Source of the DNA: Variovorax sp. V213 | GTDB taxonomy: Bacteria > Pseudomonadota > Gammaproteobacteria > Burkholderiales > Burkholderiaceae_C | DNA: 64,000 bases | Direction of reading: 5' to 3' | Assembly: GCF_041154455.1 (NCBI RefSeq) | Contig: NZ_AP028664.1 | Location: forward strand, 4,961,001-5,025,000 | In this document: positions 27,751 through 36,427 of the stretch, piece by piece | Layout: each line of letters starts with the position of its first letter | Numbering within the stretch: position 1 is the stretch's first letter | The notes under the pieces: generated by a model | Database searches by the model: none | What the model was told of the DNA's origin: nothing | What the model saw: only the letters and a program-made list of their open reading frames with translations | Translations under genes and position numbers: made by a program

Positions 27751-28238
27751 GGCTCTTGCATGCGTACCGCAGCCCGCTGCACCGCAGCCAGAATTTCAAT
27801 ATGCGTTCCGCAGCGGCACAGGTTGCCCGACAGCTCGCTGCGGATGCGCGCCTCGCTCGCATGCGGGTCGCGCGCGAGCAGCGCCGCGGCCTGCATCACC
27901 ATGCCGTTGAGGCAATAGCCGCACTGCGCGGCCTGCGCGTCTTCAAAAGCTGCCTGTACCGGATGCCAGTGGCCGCGCGTGCCAAGACCCTCCAGGGTGG
28001 TGACGGCACGGCCCGCCACGCCGTGCGCGGGAATCACGCAGGCACGGGCCGCCACGCCATCGACGTGCACCGTGCAGGCGCCACACTGGCCCAGGCCGCA
28101 ACCGTACTTGGGCCCGTTCAGGCCGAGGTCGTTGCGCAGCAAGTGCAGCAGCGTGGCCTCTCGCGGCACGCCCGGAAGCGAACGGGCCTGCCCGTTGACC
28201 TGCAATTGCAGCGGCTCAGCGCCGCAGCTGTCCGTCAC
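27747..28238 (-). CDS. nicA: 2Fe-2S subunit of the molybdenum hydroxylase (NicA-like)
   Basis: A 163-residue electron-transfer subunit. The N-terminal plant-type ferredoxin domain has the cluster ligands in CGLGQCGACTVHVDG (about residues 47-60). The C-terminal helical domain has the second cluster in CGYCLNGMVMQ near 97 and LCRCGTH near 130. It passes electrons from the molybdenum centre to the fused cytochromes. Its stop overlaps the start of the large subunit by 4 bases. Its start overlaps the end of the upstream binding-protein gene by 23 bases, so all three are cotranscribed. Confidence 0.88.
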   Translation of the reverse strand: MTDSCGAEPLQLQVNGQARSLPGVPREATLLHLLRNDLGLNGPKYGCGLGQCGACTVHVDGVAARACVIPAHGVAGRAVTTLEGLGTRGHWHPVQAAFEDAQAAQCGYCLNGMVMQAAALLARDPHASEARIRSELSGNLCRCGTHIEILAAVQRAAVRMQEP

Positions 28239-29376
28239 GGGTGTACATCTCCAGGTCCACGAAGGTCGAGCCGTTGTGGTTCTTCGCGCTGTACTCGACC
28301 GGGAAATCGCCGAAGCGCGTGTTGCCGATGCTTTCGAGCCCTGCGATGAAGCTGTCGCGCGTGAGCGTCTTGCCCCCGCGGCGCAGGCCTTCGACCATCA
28401 CGCGCGAGGCGATGTAGCCTTCGAGCGCCGTGTAGCCGTCGATCTTCTCGCCAAACTCGGCGCGGTCGCGCTGGTAGTCGGCCACGATGGGCACGCGCAG
28501 TGCTTCCGGCGGCGGCACGATGCTGGCCGTGACCAGCCCCGCGAGCTTGCCCTCGAGGCGCTTGGCGGAACCCGTCGCATCGGTGATGCCGACCGACAGC
28601 GTGTAGAGCGGCGCCGCCCCGCCGTTCGCACGGTAGTCGCGCATGAAGACCTCGACCATGCGCCCCGCCATGATCATCACGACCGCGCCGGGCTTGGCTT
28701 CGGCCAGTCCGGCGACGACCTGCTTGGCGTCTTCGGCGGCGATGGCAAGCGGCAGCGTCTTCACGACCTGCACTTTGTATTCGGCAGCGAGCTTCTCGCA
28801 GGTGGCGAGGTTCGACTTGCCGAAGGCGCTGTCCTGGTAGACCACCGCAATCGACGAGAGGCTGATGGTCGAGAGATGGCTGATGATCTTGCGCAGTTCG
28901 AGGTCGTAGCCGGCGCGTACGTGAAACAGCAGGCGGTTGACCTTGGCGCGAAACGAGCTGGTGCCCACCAGCGGCGCGAACATTGGAACGCCCGCCTTCT
29001 CGGCCAGCGGCATCGCGGCCGCGAGGTTGCCGGTGGCTACGAAGCCCGCGAGCGCAAAGACCTTGTCCTCGTCGATCAGCTTGGCCGTGTTGAGGGCCGT
29101 CTTCGCGGGGTCGTAAGCATCGTCGTACGAAACGAGCTCGATCTTGCGGCCGTTGATGCCGCCCGATTTGTTGGTCCGGTCGAAATAGAGCTTGATGCCC
29201 GCGCGGTAGTCGACGCCGAAGTCCTTGGCCGGACCGCTGAACACGGCCGACTGGCCGATGCGGATGAGGCTGTCGGTGACGCCGTTATCGGCGCGCGCCG
29301 AACGTAGAAGACCAGGGCCCATTGCCAGGGCTGCGCCGCCCGCCACCAGGGCGCGCCTTGAAATCGAAATCGTCAT
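28216..29376 (-). CDS. Periplasmic LivK-type ABC substrate-binding protein
   Basis: A 386-residue type I periplasmic binding protein. The leader (SISRRALVAGGAALAMG, cleavage near ARSARAD) has an SRR twin-arginine pattern. The mature part has the branched-chain amino-acid/amide family features: RIGQSAVFSGPAKDFG near 38, GGINGRKIELVSYDDAYDP near 72 and SIAVVYQDSAFGKSN near 178. Being cotranscribed with the molybdenum hydroxylase, it probably binds the pathway's aromatic substrate, and it may use the Liv-type transporter encoded just upstream. The ligand cannot be read from sequence. Confidence 0.8.
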   Translation of the reverse strand: MTISISRRALVAGGAALAMGPGLLRSARADNGVTDSLIRIGQSAVFSGPAKDFGVDYRAGIKLYFDRTNKSGGINGRKIELVSYDDAYDPAKTALNTAKLIDEDKVFALAGFVATGNLAAAMPLAEKAGVPMFAPLVGTSSFRAKVNRLLFHVRAGYDLELRKIISHLSTISLSSIAVVYQDSAFGKSNLATCEKLAAEYKVQVVKTLPLAIAAEDAKQVVAGLAEAKPGAVVMIMAGRMVEVFMRDYRANGGAAPLYTLSVGITDATGSAKRLEGKLAGLVTASIVPPPEALRVPIVADYQRDRAEFGEKIDGYTALEGYIASRVMVEGLRRGGKTLTRDSFIAGLESIGNTRFGDFPVEYSAKNHNGSTFVDLEMYTRDGQLRR

Positions 29377-29446
29377 GCGTCGTCAAGCTCTTTGCTGTCG
29401 TTGTTGTGGTGGTGCGGGATGGTAAATGCGGTGGCGGAGAAGGTGC

Positions 29447-30169
29447 TCAGGCCGTCTGGATATCGGAGGACTGGATGCGCTTGACACCCTTGGCCGTCAT
29501 CTGCTTCCATGCGGCGGCGAGCGAGCCGTTGAGATCGATGGCGCGCGTGGCGTCTTCGATCACGTAGACCTCGAAGCCGGCCTTGCGCGCATCGAGCGCG
29601 GTCCAGGCCACGCAGAAGTCGGTGGCCAGCCCGGCCACGTAGACCGTCTTGATGCCGCGCTGCTTGAGGTAGCCGCCCAGGCCGGTAGCAGTCTTGCGGT
29701 CGGCCTCCTCGAAGGCGGAGTAACTGTCGACGCCCTTGTGGAAGCCCTTGCGGATGATGACCTGCGCGGTCGGCAGCTTCAGGTCCTTGTGCAGGGCCGC
29801 GTCGTCGGTGCCCTGGACGCAGTGGTCGGGCCAGAGCACCTGGTTGCCGTACGAGAGCTTGATGCTGCTGAACGGCTTCTGGCCGGCATGCGCGCTGGCG
29901 AACGATGCATGGCCTTGCGTGTGCCAGTCTTGCGTGACCACGATGTTCTCGAACGAATCGGCCAGCTTGTTGATCACCGGCACCACCTCCGCGCCGCCCT
30001 TGACGGGCAGCGTGCCGCCGTCGACGAAGCAGTTCTGCACGTCGATGACGATCAGCGCGGACTTGCCGTTGGGCTTGAGCTTCGAAGCCGCGAACAGGGT
30101 TCCGGTCGCACCGAGCAAGCTCAAAGCGGCCGTGGACTTCAGAAGGGATCTGCGGTGCGAGTCGTGCAT
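29447..30169 (-). CDS. pncA: Exported nicotinamidase (PncA-like)
   Basis: Cysteine hydrolase that deamidates nicotinamide to nicotinate. The 240-residue protein has the catalytic Asp in VIDVQNCFVDGG (near 42), the metal site DWHTQGHASF (near 83-92), WPDHCVQGT near 112 and the nucleophile region GLATDFCVAWTALDA (near 186). The unusual feature is the leader HRRSLLKSTAALSLLGATG, a twin-arginine type signal cleaved near FAASK, so the enzyme should act in the periplasm. Housekeeping PncA of NAD salvage is cytosolic. The position between the nicotinate-oxidation genes and the transporter supports a catabolic role. Confidence 0.85.
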   Translation of the reverse strand: MHDSHRRSLLKSTAALSLLGATGTLFAASKLKPNGKSALIVIDVQNCFVDGGTLPVKGGAEVVPVINKLADSFENIVVTQDWHTQGHASFASAHAGQKPFSSIKLSYGNQVLWPDHCVQGTDDAALHKDLKLPTAQVIIRKGFHKGVDSYSAFEEADRKTATGLGGYLKQRGIKTVYVAGLATDFCVAWTALDARKAGFEVYVIEDATRAIDLNGSLAAAWKQMTAKGVKRIQSSDIQTA

Positions 30170-30220
30170 GGTGTGTGCTCCGGTGGTTGACGATGAAAAA
30201 GGAACGAAGGTCTCCGCGGG

Positions 30221-30955
30221 CTAGACGCTCAGGTAGGCGCGGCGCACCTCTTCGTTGGCCGCGAGCTCTGCCATGGTGGCGTGGTAGCGGATCTGGCCCT
30301 TCTCGAGCACATAGGCGCGATCGGACACCAACTCGGCGAAATGCATGTTCTGTTCCGACAGCAGGATGCTCACGCCCTGCGCCTTGAGCTCCAGGATCAT
30401 GTTGGCCATCTGCTCGACGATGACGGGCGCCACGCCTTCCGAAGGCTCGTCGAGCAGCACCAGGTACGGGTTGCCCATGAGCGTGCGCGCCACGGTGAGC
30501 ATCTGCTGCTCGCCGCCGCTCATGCGGCCGCCCGGGCGGTTGGGCATTTCACCCAAATTGGGAAAGAGCTTGAACAGGCGCTCAGGCGTCCACAGCGGCG
30601 CCTCGGCGCCGTCGGCCCAGCGGCGCGGCGGCTGCTTGCCGACCTCGAGGTTCTCCATCACCGTGAGATCGGTGAACACCCGGCGGTCTTCGGGCACGAA
30701 GCCGAGGCCGAGCTTCGCCGCGTGATGAGGTTCGCTCTTCGAGATGTCGTGGCCGAGGAAGCTGACGTTGCCCTTGCGCTTGGCGAGCATGCCGATCAGC
30801 GTCTTGAGCGTGGTCGACTTGCCGGCGCCATTGCGCCCCATGAGCGCGACGACCTCGCCACGGCGCACTTCAAGATCCACGTCGTACAGGATCTGTGCGG
30901 CGCCATACCAGGCGCACAGCGAGTTCGCCTTCAACAATGTTTCGTGCGTGCTCAT
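30221..30955 (-). CDS. livF: LivF-type ABC transporter ATPase
   Basis: Second ATPase of a branched-chain-amino-acid-type (HAAT) importer, 244 residues. Walker A is GRNGAGKSTTLKTLIG near residue 40, the signature is MSGGEQQMLTVARTL near 145 and Walker B LVLLDEPSEGVAP near 165. The FVPEDRRVFTDLTVMENL block is typical of LivF. The ATG at 30955 overlaps the livG stop by 4 bases. The transporter lies inside the proposed nicotinate locus, so a pyridine carboxylate is a more likely cargo than an amino acid. Confidence 0.9.
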   Translation of the reverse strand: MSTHETLLKANSLCAWYGAAQILYDVDLEVRRGEVVALMGRNGAGKSTTLKTLIGMLAKRKGNVSFLGHDISKSEPHHAAKLGLGFVPEDRRVFTDLTVMENLEVGKQPPRRWADGAEAPLWTPERLFKLFPNLGEMPNRPGGRMSGGEQQMLTVARTLMGNPYLVLLDEPSEGVAPVIVEQMANMILELKAQGVSILLSEQNMHFAELVSDRAYVLEKGQIRYHATMAELAANEEVRRAYLSV

Positions 30956-31755
30956 ACAGCTGCTCCCACTGCCGCATTCACAGCGGCGGCCTTCTCCGCA
31001 ATCTTCTCGAAGGTCTTGCCACTGCCGAAGTACACCTCCTGTACCTTCGGGTGGTCGCGGATCTCGAGCGGCTTTCCCTGCGCAATGAGGCGGCCGCGGG
31101 CCAGCACGATCATGCGGTCGGCATACGCGAACACCACGTCCATGCTGTGCTCGGTGAACAGCACCGCGAGACCGCGCTGGACCACCAGTTCCTTGGTGAG
31201 CGCCATCAGCGAATTGCGCTCCTTCGGCGCCATGCCCGCGGTGGGCTCGTCCATCAGCAGCAACTTGGGCGCATTGGCCATCGCGATCGCGAGCTCCACG
31301 CGCTTGACGTCGCCATAGGCAAGCTCGCTGCAGGGCCGGTCGGCCTGGGCCTTCATGCCGACCTGGTCGAGCAGCGCCAGCGCCTCGTCGCGCTTGTGGT
31401 CCGCCGCGCGGCGCCACATCGAGAACAACTTGCCGTCGTGCGAGAGCATGGCCATCTGCACGTTCTCGGCGACGGTGAGCGATGCAAAGGTTTCGGCGAT
31501 CTGGAAAGTGCGGCCCACGCCCAGGCGCCAGATGGCGCGCGGCTTCTGGCCCACCAGTTCATGGCCGTCGAACACGATCGAACCCTGGTCGGCCTTGAGC
31601 TGGCCATTGACCATGTTGAAGGTGGTGGACTTGCCGGCGCCATTCGGGCCGATGAGGGCCAGCAGCTCGCCTGCTTTCAGCTCGAAGCTGATGCCGTCCA
31701 CGGCCTTGACGCCGCCGAACGATTTGCCGAGGTTGTCTACTTTGAGAAGGGTCAT
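30952..31755 (-). CDS. livG: LivG-type ABC transporter ATPase
   Basis: First ATPase of the same importer, 267 residues. Walker A GPNGAGKSTTFNMVNG near 37 and Walker B KLLLMDEPTAGMAP near 160 are clear. ELAYGDVKRVELAIAMAN takes the place of the usual LSYG/QQR signature, and the LivG-specific LFTEHSMDVVFAYADR lies near 200. The C-terminal QEVYFG motif near 245 is the family's own. It is separated from the permease gene by 149 bases that hold repeat sequences. Confidence 0.9.
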   Translation of the reverse strand: MTLLKVDNLGKSFGGVKAVDGISFELKAGELLALIGPNGAGKSTTFNMVNGQLKADQGSIVFDGHELVGQKPRAIWRLGVGRTFQIAETFASLTVAENVQMAMLSHDGKLFSMWRRAADHKRDEALALLDQVGMKAQADRPCSELAYGDVKRVELAIAMANAPKLLLMDEPTAGMAPKERNSLMALTKELVVQRGLAVLFTEHSMDVVFAYADRMIVLARGRLIAQGKPLEIRDHPKVQEVYFGSGKTFEKIAEKAAAVNAAVGAAV

Positions 31756-31904
31756 TTGGATTTACTCCCTCTCTCTCTGGGAGAGGGTTGGGGTGAGGGC
31801 CGGCGGCCTTTCGATCAGTGCCGATGGTTTGCCTCCCGAGGCCCGGGGGATATCCCGGCCCGGGGAAAAAAGAAGACCCCGGAACGCTGAAAGACAACCG
31901 CCCC
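31756..31904. repeat. REP-like element and palindromes between livG and the permease gene
   Basis: Three structures in tandem. The first is a REP-like stem CCCTCTCTCTCTGGGAGAGGG (31767-31787) with the TTGGGGTGAGGG tail. The second is the perfect palindrome GGGATATCCC (about 31847-31856). The third is a CCGGGG...CCCCGG pair around an A-rich loop (31860-31882). On the transcribed minus strand there is no stem followed by a T-run, so these may dampen rather than stop transcription of the ATPase genes. Confidence 0.7.
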
Positions 31905-33827
31905 TCACGTCCGTTTCTCCTTCAAAGCAACATCCACTTCCCGACGACGCCCCCGCATCACACGCTCGGTGAGCTGCTTCGCGAACCCAGCAATCCCCTG
32001 CGGAAAAAGCAGCACCAGCAGCAAGATGATCGCTCCCAGCGTAGCCCGCCAGTAATCCGTATTGCGCGCCACCGTGTCATGCAGCCAGCTGAAAGTGACA
32101 GCCCCCACCACCGGCCCCGCCAGCGTCTGGATACCGCCAAGCAGCACCATCACCAGCCCATCGACCGACTTGTCCACACTCAGGCTCTCAGGCGAAATGC
32201 TGCCCTTGGAAAAAGCATAGAGCGACCCCGCCAGTCCAGCCGCGGCCCCCGCGATGACAAAAGCGGTCCATTGCATGCGCTTGACGTCGATGCCGATCGC
32301 ATCGGCGCGCAGCACCGAATCGCGGCCCGCACGCAGCGCATAGCCGAACGGCGAGAACAGCACGCGGCGCAGCATCAAAATGCCGGCCGCCACGAGCACC
32401 AGCGTGAGCCAGTAGTAGGTGCGCTTGTCCGACAGCCACTCCGAAGGCCAGACGCCGGTGAGCCCGTTGCTGCCGCCGGTGAACGAATCCCACTGGTAGA
32501 CCACGGCCCAGGTGATCTGCGCAAAAGCGAGCGTGAGCATCGCAAGATACACGCCCGAAAGGCGCACCGCGAACCAGCCGTAGACGAAAGCGCCGATGGC
32601 GGCCACCAGCGGCGCGACGACGAGGGCGAGCTCCATCGGCATGCCGCTCGCGCGCACCAGCAGAGCGGCGCCGTAGGCACCGAGGCCGAAGTACGCCGCA
32701 TGGCCGAACGAATGCATGCCCGCCGGTCCCATGATGAAGTGCAGGCTGGCCGCGAAGAGCGCCGCAATCAGCAGGTCGATCATCAGCACCGTGGTGTAGG
32801 GCGAATCGGCCGTGAGCAGCGGCATGGCCATGAGCGCGAGGCCGAGCGCGGCGACGAGCCACAGGTAGCCCCTGCTCGCGCGCCGCAGCGGCTCTTCCTG
32901 CATGCCCACGTAGCGGCTCGGCGCCTGCGGACGGCCCAGCAGGCCCCAGGGGCGCCACACCAGCACGATGGCCATCACGATGAAGTCGACCACCAGCGTG
33001 AGCTTGGAGAACGACACGCTGTAGCCGAAGATCTCGACCACGCCGAGCCAGATGCAGACCGCCTTGATTTCGGAGAGCAGCAGCGCCGCCACATAGGCGC
33101 CGGGAATCGAGCCCATGCCGCCCACCACCACCACCACGAAAGCCGCGCCGATGGTGTTGAGGTCCATTGCGAGCGTGGCCGGCTCGCGCGGCAGCTGCAG
33201 CGCGCCGCCGAGTGCCGCGAGCGTGGCGCCGAGCGCGAACACCGCGGTAAAGAGCCAGGCCTGGTTCACGCCCAGCGCGCTGACCATCTCGCGGTCTTGC
33301 GTGGCGGCGCGCACCAGCGTGCCCCAGCGGGTGCGCGTGAGCAGCAGCCACATGAGGCCCAGTACCACCGGTCCGACGACGATCAGGAACAGGTCATAGG
33401 TCGGAAACTGCCGGCCCAGGATGTCGACCGAGCCCGACAGGCCCGGCGCGCGTGGGCCGAGCAATTCGTCCGGCCCCCAGAAATACAGCACCGCGTCCTT
33501 GATGACGAGCACCAGTGCAAAAGTGGCCAGCAGCTGGAACAGCTCGGGCGACTTGTAGATGCGCCGCAGCAGCACCATCTCGATCAGCGCGCCGATCACA
33601 CCCACCGCGAGGGCGGCGATCAGCACGGCCGGCCAGAAGCCGAGCGTGCCGAGTTTCTCCACCAGCGTGTAGGCGAGGTAGATGCCCACCATGAAGAAGG
33701 AGCCATGCGCAAAGTTGACGATGCGCGTGACGCCGAAGATCAACGAAAGGCCGGCCCCCACGAGGAACAGCGACGAAGCCGACGACAGCCCGGTGAGGAA
33801 CTGAAGCAGCAGGGACGAGAGGCTCAT
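31905..33827 (-). CDS. livHM: Fused LivH-LivM permease
   Basis: A single 640-residue protein containing both permeases of a HAAT importer. LivH occupies about residues 1-290 (GLSLIFGVTRIVNFAHGSFF near 28). LivM occupies about 320-625 (IMGPAGMHSFGHAAYFGLGA near 365, LTLAFAQITWAVVYQW near 430). At least fourteen hydrophobic segments are visible. These subunits are usually two genes, but fused forms occur. The gene ends upstream of livG and is preceded by the livK-type gene 30 bases earlier, so the order is livK-livHM-livG-livF on the minus strand. Confidence 0.9.
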   Translation of the reverse strand: MSLSSLLLQFLTGLSSASSLFLVGAGLSLIFGVTRIVNFAHGSFFMVGIYLAYTLVEKLGTLGFWPAVLIAALAVGVIGALIEMVLLRRIYKSPELFQLLATFALVLVIKDAVLYFWGPDELLGPRAPGLSGSVDILGRQFPTYDLFLIVVGPVVLGLMWLLLTRTRWGTLVRAATQDREMVSALGVNQAWLFTAVFALGATLAALGGALQLPREPATLAMDLNTIGAAFVVVVVGGMGSIPGAYVAALLLSEIKAVCIWLGVVEIFGYSVSFSKLTLVVDFIVMAIVLVWRPWGLLGRPQAPSRYVGMQEEPLRRASRGYLWLVAALGLALMAMPLLTADSPYTTVLMIDLLIAALFAASLHFIMGPAGMHSFGHAAYFGLGAYGAALLVRASGMPMELALVVAPLVAAIGAFVYGWFAVRLSGVYLAMLTLAFAQITWAVVYQWDSFTGGSNGLTGVWPSEWLSDKRTYYWLTLVLVAAGILMLRRVLFSPFGYALRAGRDSVLRADAIGIDVKRMQWTAFVIAGAAAGLAGSLYAFSKGSISPESLSVDKSVDGLVMVLLGGIQTLAGPVVGAVTFSWLHDTVARNTDYWRATLGAIILLLVLLFPQGIAGFAKQLTERVMRGRRREVDVALKEKRT

Positions 33828-33857
33828 GGGTGCAAGCGTTCCAGGGAGAAGAAAAGA

Positions 33858-35063
33858 TCAGTCTGCGGCGCGCGATTTCTTCACGTCCGCGGCGCTCGGC
33901 TGGAACTTGGCGCCGTCGAAATACGTGTAGTCGACCATCACGCCCTTGCCGTTGTCGTTCTTCGTCTTGCCGACGAAGGCGCCCATGGTCGACTGGTGGT
34001 CTTCCGCGCGATAGCTGATCTTGCCGAACGGCGTGTCGACCTGCAGGCCCTTGAACGCTGCGACGAGCTTCGGCGTCTCGGTGCTCTTGGCCTTGTCGAT
34101 GCCGGCCGCCACCGACTTGATCATGCTGTAGCCGACCACCGAGCCCAGGCGCGGGTAGTCCTTGTACTTGGCGTGGTACGCGAGGAAGAAGGCCTTGTGC
34201 TCGGGCGTCTGGATGCCGTACCAGGGATAGCCGGTCACGATCCAGCCGTTGGGCGTTTCGTCCTTGAGCGGGTCGAGGTACTCGGGCTCGCCGGTCAGCA
34301 CGCTCACCACCGTGCGGTCCTTGAAGAGGCCGCGGGTGTTGCCTTCGCGCACGAACTTGGAAAGGTCGGCGCCGAACAGCACGTTGAAGATCGCGTCAGG
34401 CTTGGCATCGGCCAGCGCCTGCACCACGGCACCCGCATCGACCTTGCCGAGCGGCGGCGCCTGTTCGGCGACGAACTCGACATCGGGCTGCGCGGCCTTC
34501 AGCAGGTTCTTGAACGCGGCCACGGCCGACTGGCCGTATTCGTAGTTGGGGTACACGACAGCCCAGCGCTTCTTCTTGAGCTTGGCCGCTTCGGGCACCA
34601 GCATCGCGGCCTGCATGTAGGTGCCGGGGCGCAGGCGGAAGGTGTATTCGTTGCCGCCCTGCCAGGTCATCTTGTCGGTCAGCGGTTCGCCGGCCAGGAA
34701 GAAGATCTTTTTCTGCTTGGCGAAGTCGGCCACGGCCAGTCCGGTGTTCGACAGGAAGGTGCCGGTGAGTACGTCGATCTTCTCGCGCGCGACCAGCTCC
34801 TCGGCCACGCGCACCGCATCGCCGGGGTTGGCGTTGTCGTCGCGCGTGATGAGCTCGACCTTGCGGCCGTTGACCCCGCCCTTGGCGTTGATCTCTTCCA
34901 CGGCCAGCTCCATGCCTTTCTTGTAGGGCTCGAGGAAGGCGGGCTGGGCCTTGTAGCTGTTGACCTCGCCGATCTTGATCACGCCTTGGGCATGGGCAGG
35001 AACGAGGGCCGTGGCCAGCGTGGCAACTGCCGCGGCGCTGAAGACGTGACGCAATGGGTTCAT
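33858..35063 (-). CDS. LivK-type ABC substrate-binding protein
   Basis: A 401-residue periplasmic binding protein and the cognate receptor of the LivHM-LivG-LivF importer. It has a standard signal peptide (NPLRHVFSAAAVATLATALV, cleaved at AHAQG), then IKIGEVNSYKAQPAFLEPYK, KGGVNGRKVELITRDDNANP near 65 and WAVVYPNYEYGQSAVAAF near 165. Its sequence differs clearly from the second binding protein at 28216-29376, so the locus has two receptors. The ATG at 35063 follows an AAGGAG site. Confidence 0.88.
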   Translation of the reverse strand: MNPLRHVFSAAAVATLATALVPAHAQGVIKIGEVNSYKAQPAFLEPYKKGMELAVEEINAKGGVNGRKVELITRDDNANPGDAVRVAEELVAREKIDVLTGTFLSNTGLAVADFAKQKKIFFLAGEPLTDKMTWQGGNEYTFRLRPGTYMQAAMLVPEAAKLKKKRWAVVYPNYEYGQSAVAAFKNLLKAAQPDVEFVAEQAPPLGKVDAGAVVQALADAKPDAIFNVLFGADLSKFVREGNTRGLFKDRTVVSVLTGEPEYLDPLKDETPNGWIVTGYPWYGIQTPEHKAFFLAYHAKYKDYPRLGSVVGYSMIKSVAAGIDKAKSTETPKLVAAFKGLQVDTPFGKISYRAEDHQSTMGAFVGKTKNDNGKGVMVDYTYFDGAKFQPSAADVKKSRAAD

Positions 35064-35142
35064 GGTGAAACTCCTTGGGATCGAAACAGAAAGAGAAAAA
35101 AGAAATCGCCTGGACGTGGATGCGCGTGAAGGGTGGACGGAT

Positions 35143-35727
35143 TCAGCGCAGCCCGTCTTCACCCTTGATTTCGCTGGCCTGCAGCCCGCCGACGCGGGGC
35201 AGCGGACGGCCGCTGTCGGTGACGGCCACGGCCACCACGATCTCGTTGGCGCGCGGCGCGTCGGACACGCGCGCCTCGATGGCGTCGAAATGGCTGCGAA
35301 CGAAAGCCGCATCCTTGTGGCCGAGCGGCACGTCGATGGCCGTGCCCAGCGTGCCGCGCTTCTTGGCCGAGGGCACGAGTGCCGCGCCCTTTTCAACCGC
35401 CACGCGCAACGGCGCGCCGAGCTTGGGGTGCAGGATGGCTGCGGCATGCTCGAGCTCGCCGCTCTCGCCGACGATGGCGGCCTTGCCGTAGCTTTGCGCC
35501 TGGCCGGGCTCGATGCCGAGCGCCTTCACGGCCTTCTGGCCCAGCAATGCGCCGAGCTCTTCGCCGATGGCGATCAGCTCGTCGAGGTTCTCGCTGAAGC
35601 GGCCCGCGTAGGGGTTCTCGATCACCGCGATGGCGACGGCGCGGCGCGTGGGCGGATCGATGGCCTGGCCCATTTCCTTGCGGGTCTCGTCGACCTGGAT
35701 CACGAGCTTTCGGATGTTGGCAGTCAT
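35143..35727 (-). CDS. DUF1185 (AA_synth) family protein, copy 1
   Basis: A 194-residue protein of Pfam PF06684, a family whose solved members have a chorismate-mutase-like fold but no proven reaction. Features are RKLVIQVDETRKEMG at the start, AIAVIENPYAGRFSENLDEL near 32, YGKAAIVGESGELEHAAAIL near 79 and IDVPLGHKDAAFVRSHFDAI near 133. The ATG at 35727 is chosen because upstream residues have no family match. It is paralogous to the next gene upstream. Its place between importer and 6-hydroxynicotinate reductase suggests an undefined step or regulatory role in pyridine catabolism. Confidence 0.8.
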   Translation of the reverse strand: MTANIRKLVIQVDETRKEMGQAIDPPTRRAVAIAVIENPYAGRFSENLDELIAIGEELGALLGQKAVKALGIEPGQAQSYGKAAIVGESGELEHAAAILHPKLGAPLRVAVEKGAALVPSAKKRGTLGTAIDVPLGHKDAAFVRSHFDAIEARVSDAPRANEIVVAVAVTDSGRPLPRVGGLQASEIKGEDGLR

Positions 35728-35764
35728 GGCTTGGATGTTCCTTCTTTTGTCTCTGTGCGGCGGC

Positions 35765-36406
35765 TCAGCGCAGGCCGTCCCACTTGCTGATGTTTTCGGC
35801 GCGAAGACCGCCCACGCGGTCATGGATGCGATAGCCGGTGCTCATGGCCAGGATGAACACGATCTCGTCGGCCGCGGGCGCGCCGGGCACCCGCACCTCG
35901 ATGGCGTCGAACTGGCCGCGCACGTAGCTGGCGTTGATGTTGGTGAGCGGCACGTCGAGCGCGGCGCCGGGCGGCCCGACCTTCTTGGTCGAGGGCACGA
36001 TGGACAGCGCATTGCCGGGCTGGCCGGTTTTTTCCTCGGCCTTGCCCGCGGTGTAGGCCGCGCGGTCGCCCTTCCAGCCGAGCAGCTCGCGCATGGCGTA
36101 CCCGCCGGGCACATGCCAGAGCGCGCCGTGCTCGAGTTCGCCGGCGGCGCCGACGATGGCGCCCTTGCCGTAGGTGGCGATCTGCTCGAGCGGCACGTCC
36201 ATGGCGGCATGCAGCTTGTGCGCCATGTCGACGCCCACGGGGTCGAGCAGCGCCATCATCGGCAGGATGTCGGGTTCGTAGCGGCCCGCAAACGGATTGG
36301 TCAGCACCGCGCCGATGGCACCGCGCACCAACGGGGTCCTGGCGCGCGGCCCGAACTCGTGGTGGATGTGCTCGACATGGGTGAAGACGCGGCGTATATC
36401 GATCAT
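35765..36406 (-). CDS. DUF1185 (AA_synth) family protein, copy 2
   Basis: A 213-residue paralogue of the neighbouring gene (IGAVLTNPFAGRYEPDILPM near 31, YGKGAIVGAAGELEHGALWH near 78, LDVPLTNINASYVRGQFDAI near 155). It has an insertion around residues 95-130 (GGYAMRELLGWKGDRAAY and on) not present in copy 1. The start is followed by MIDIRRVFTHVEHIHHEFG. It lies 37 bases before copy 1 on the minus strand, and the pair probably forms a heteromer or acts on related substrates. The function is unknown. Confidence 0.8.
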   Translation of the reverse strand: MIDIRRVFTHVEHIHHEFGPRARTPLVRGAIGAVLTNPFAGRYEPDILPMMALLDPVGVDMAHKLHAAMDVPLEQIATYGKGAIVGAAGELEHGALWHVPGGYAMRELLGWKGDRAAYTAGKAEEKTGQPGNALSIVPSTKKVGPPGAALDVPLTNINASYVRGQFDAIEVRVPGAPAADEIVFILAMSTGYRIHDRVGGLRAENISKWDGLR

Positions 36407-36427
36407 GAAAAAGAACCTTGCTTTTCG

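Noticed and set aside
31860..31882. The CCGGGG...CCCCGG pair as an intrinsic terminator
   Set aside because: The T-rich part is in the loop, not after the stem, when read on the transcribed strand.
31818..35129. An open frame of more than 1,100 codons on the plus strand opposite the liv genes
   Set aside because: It is antisense to well-supported liv genes, has no recognisable domain and is rich in Arg/His/Glu, as antisense frames in GC-rich genes are. The same holds for the long antisense frames at 19208-22441, 5967-8618 and 45362-48121.
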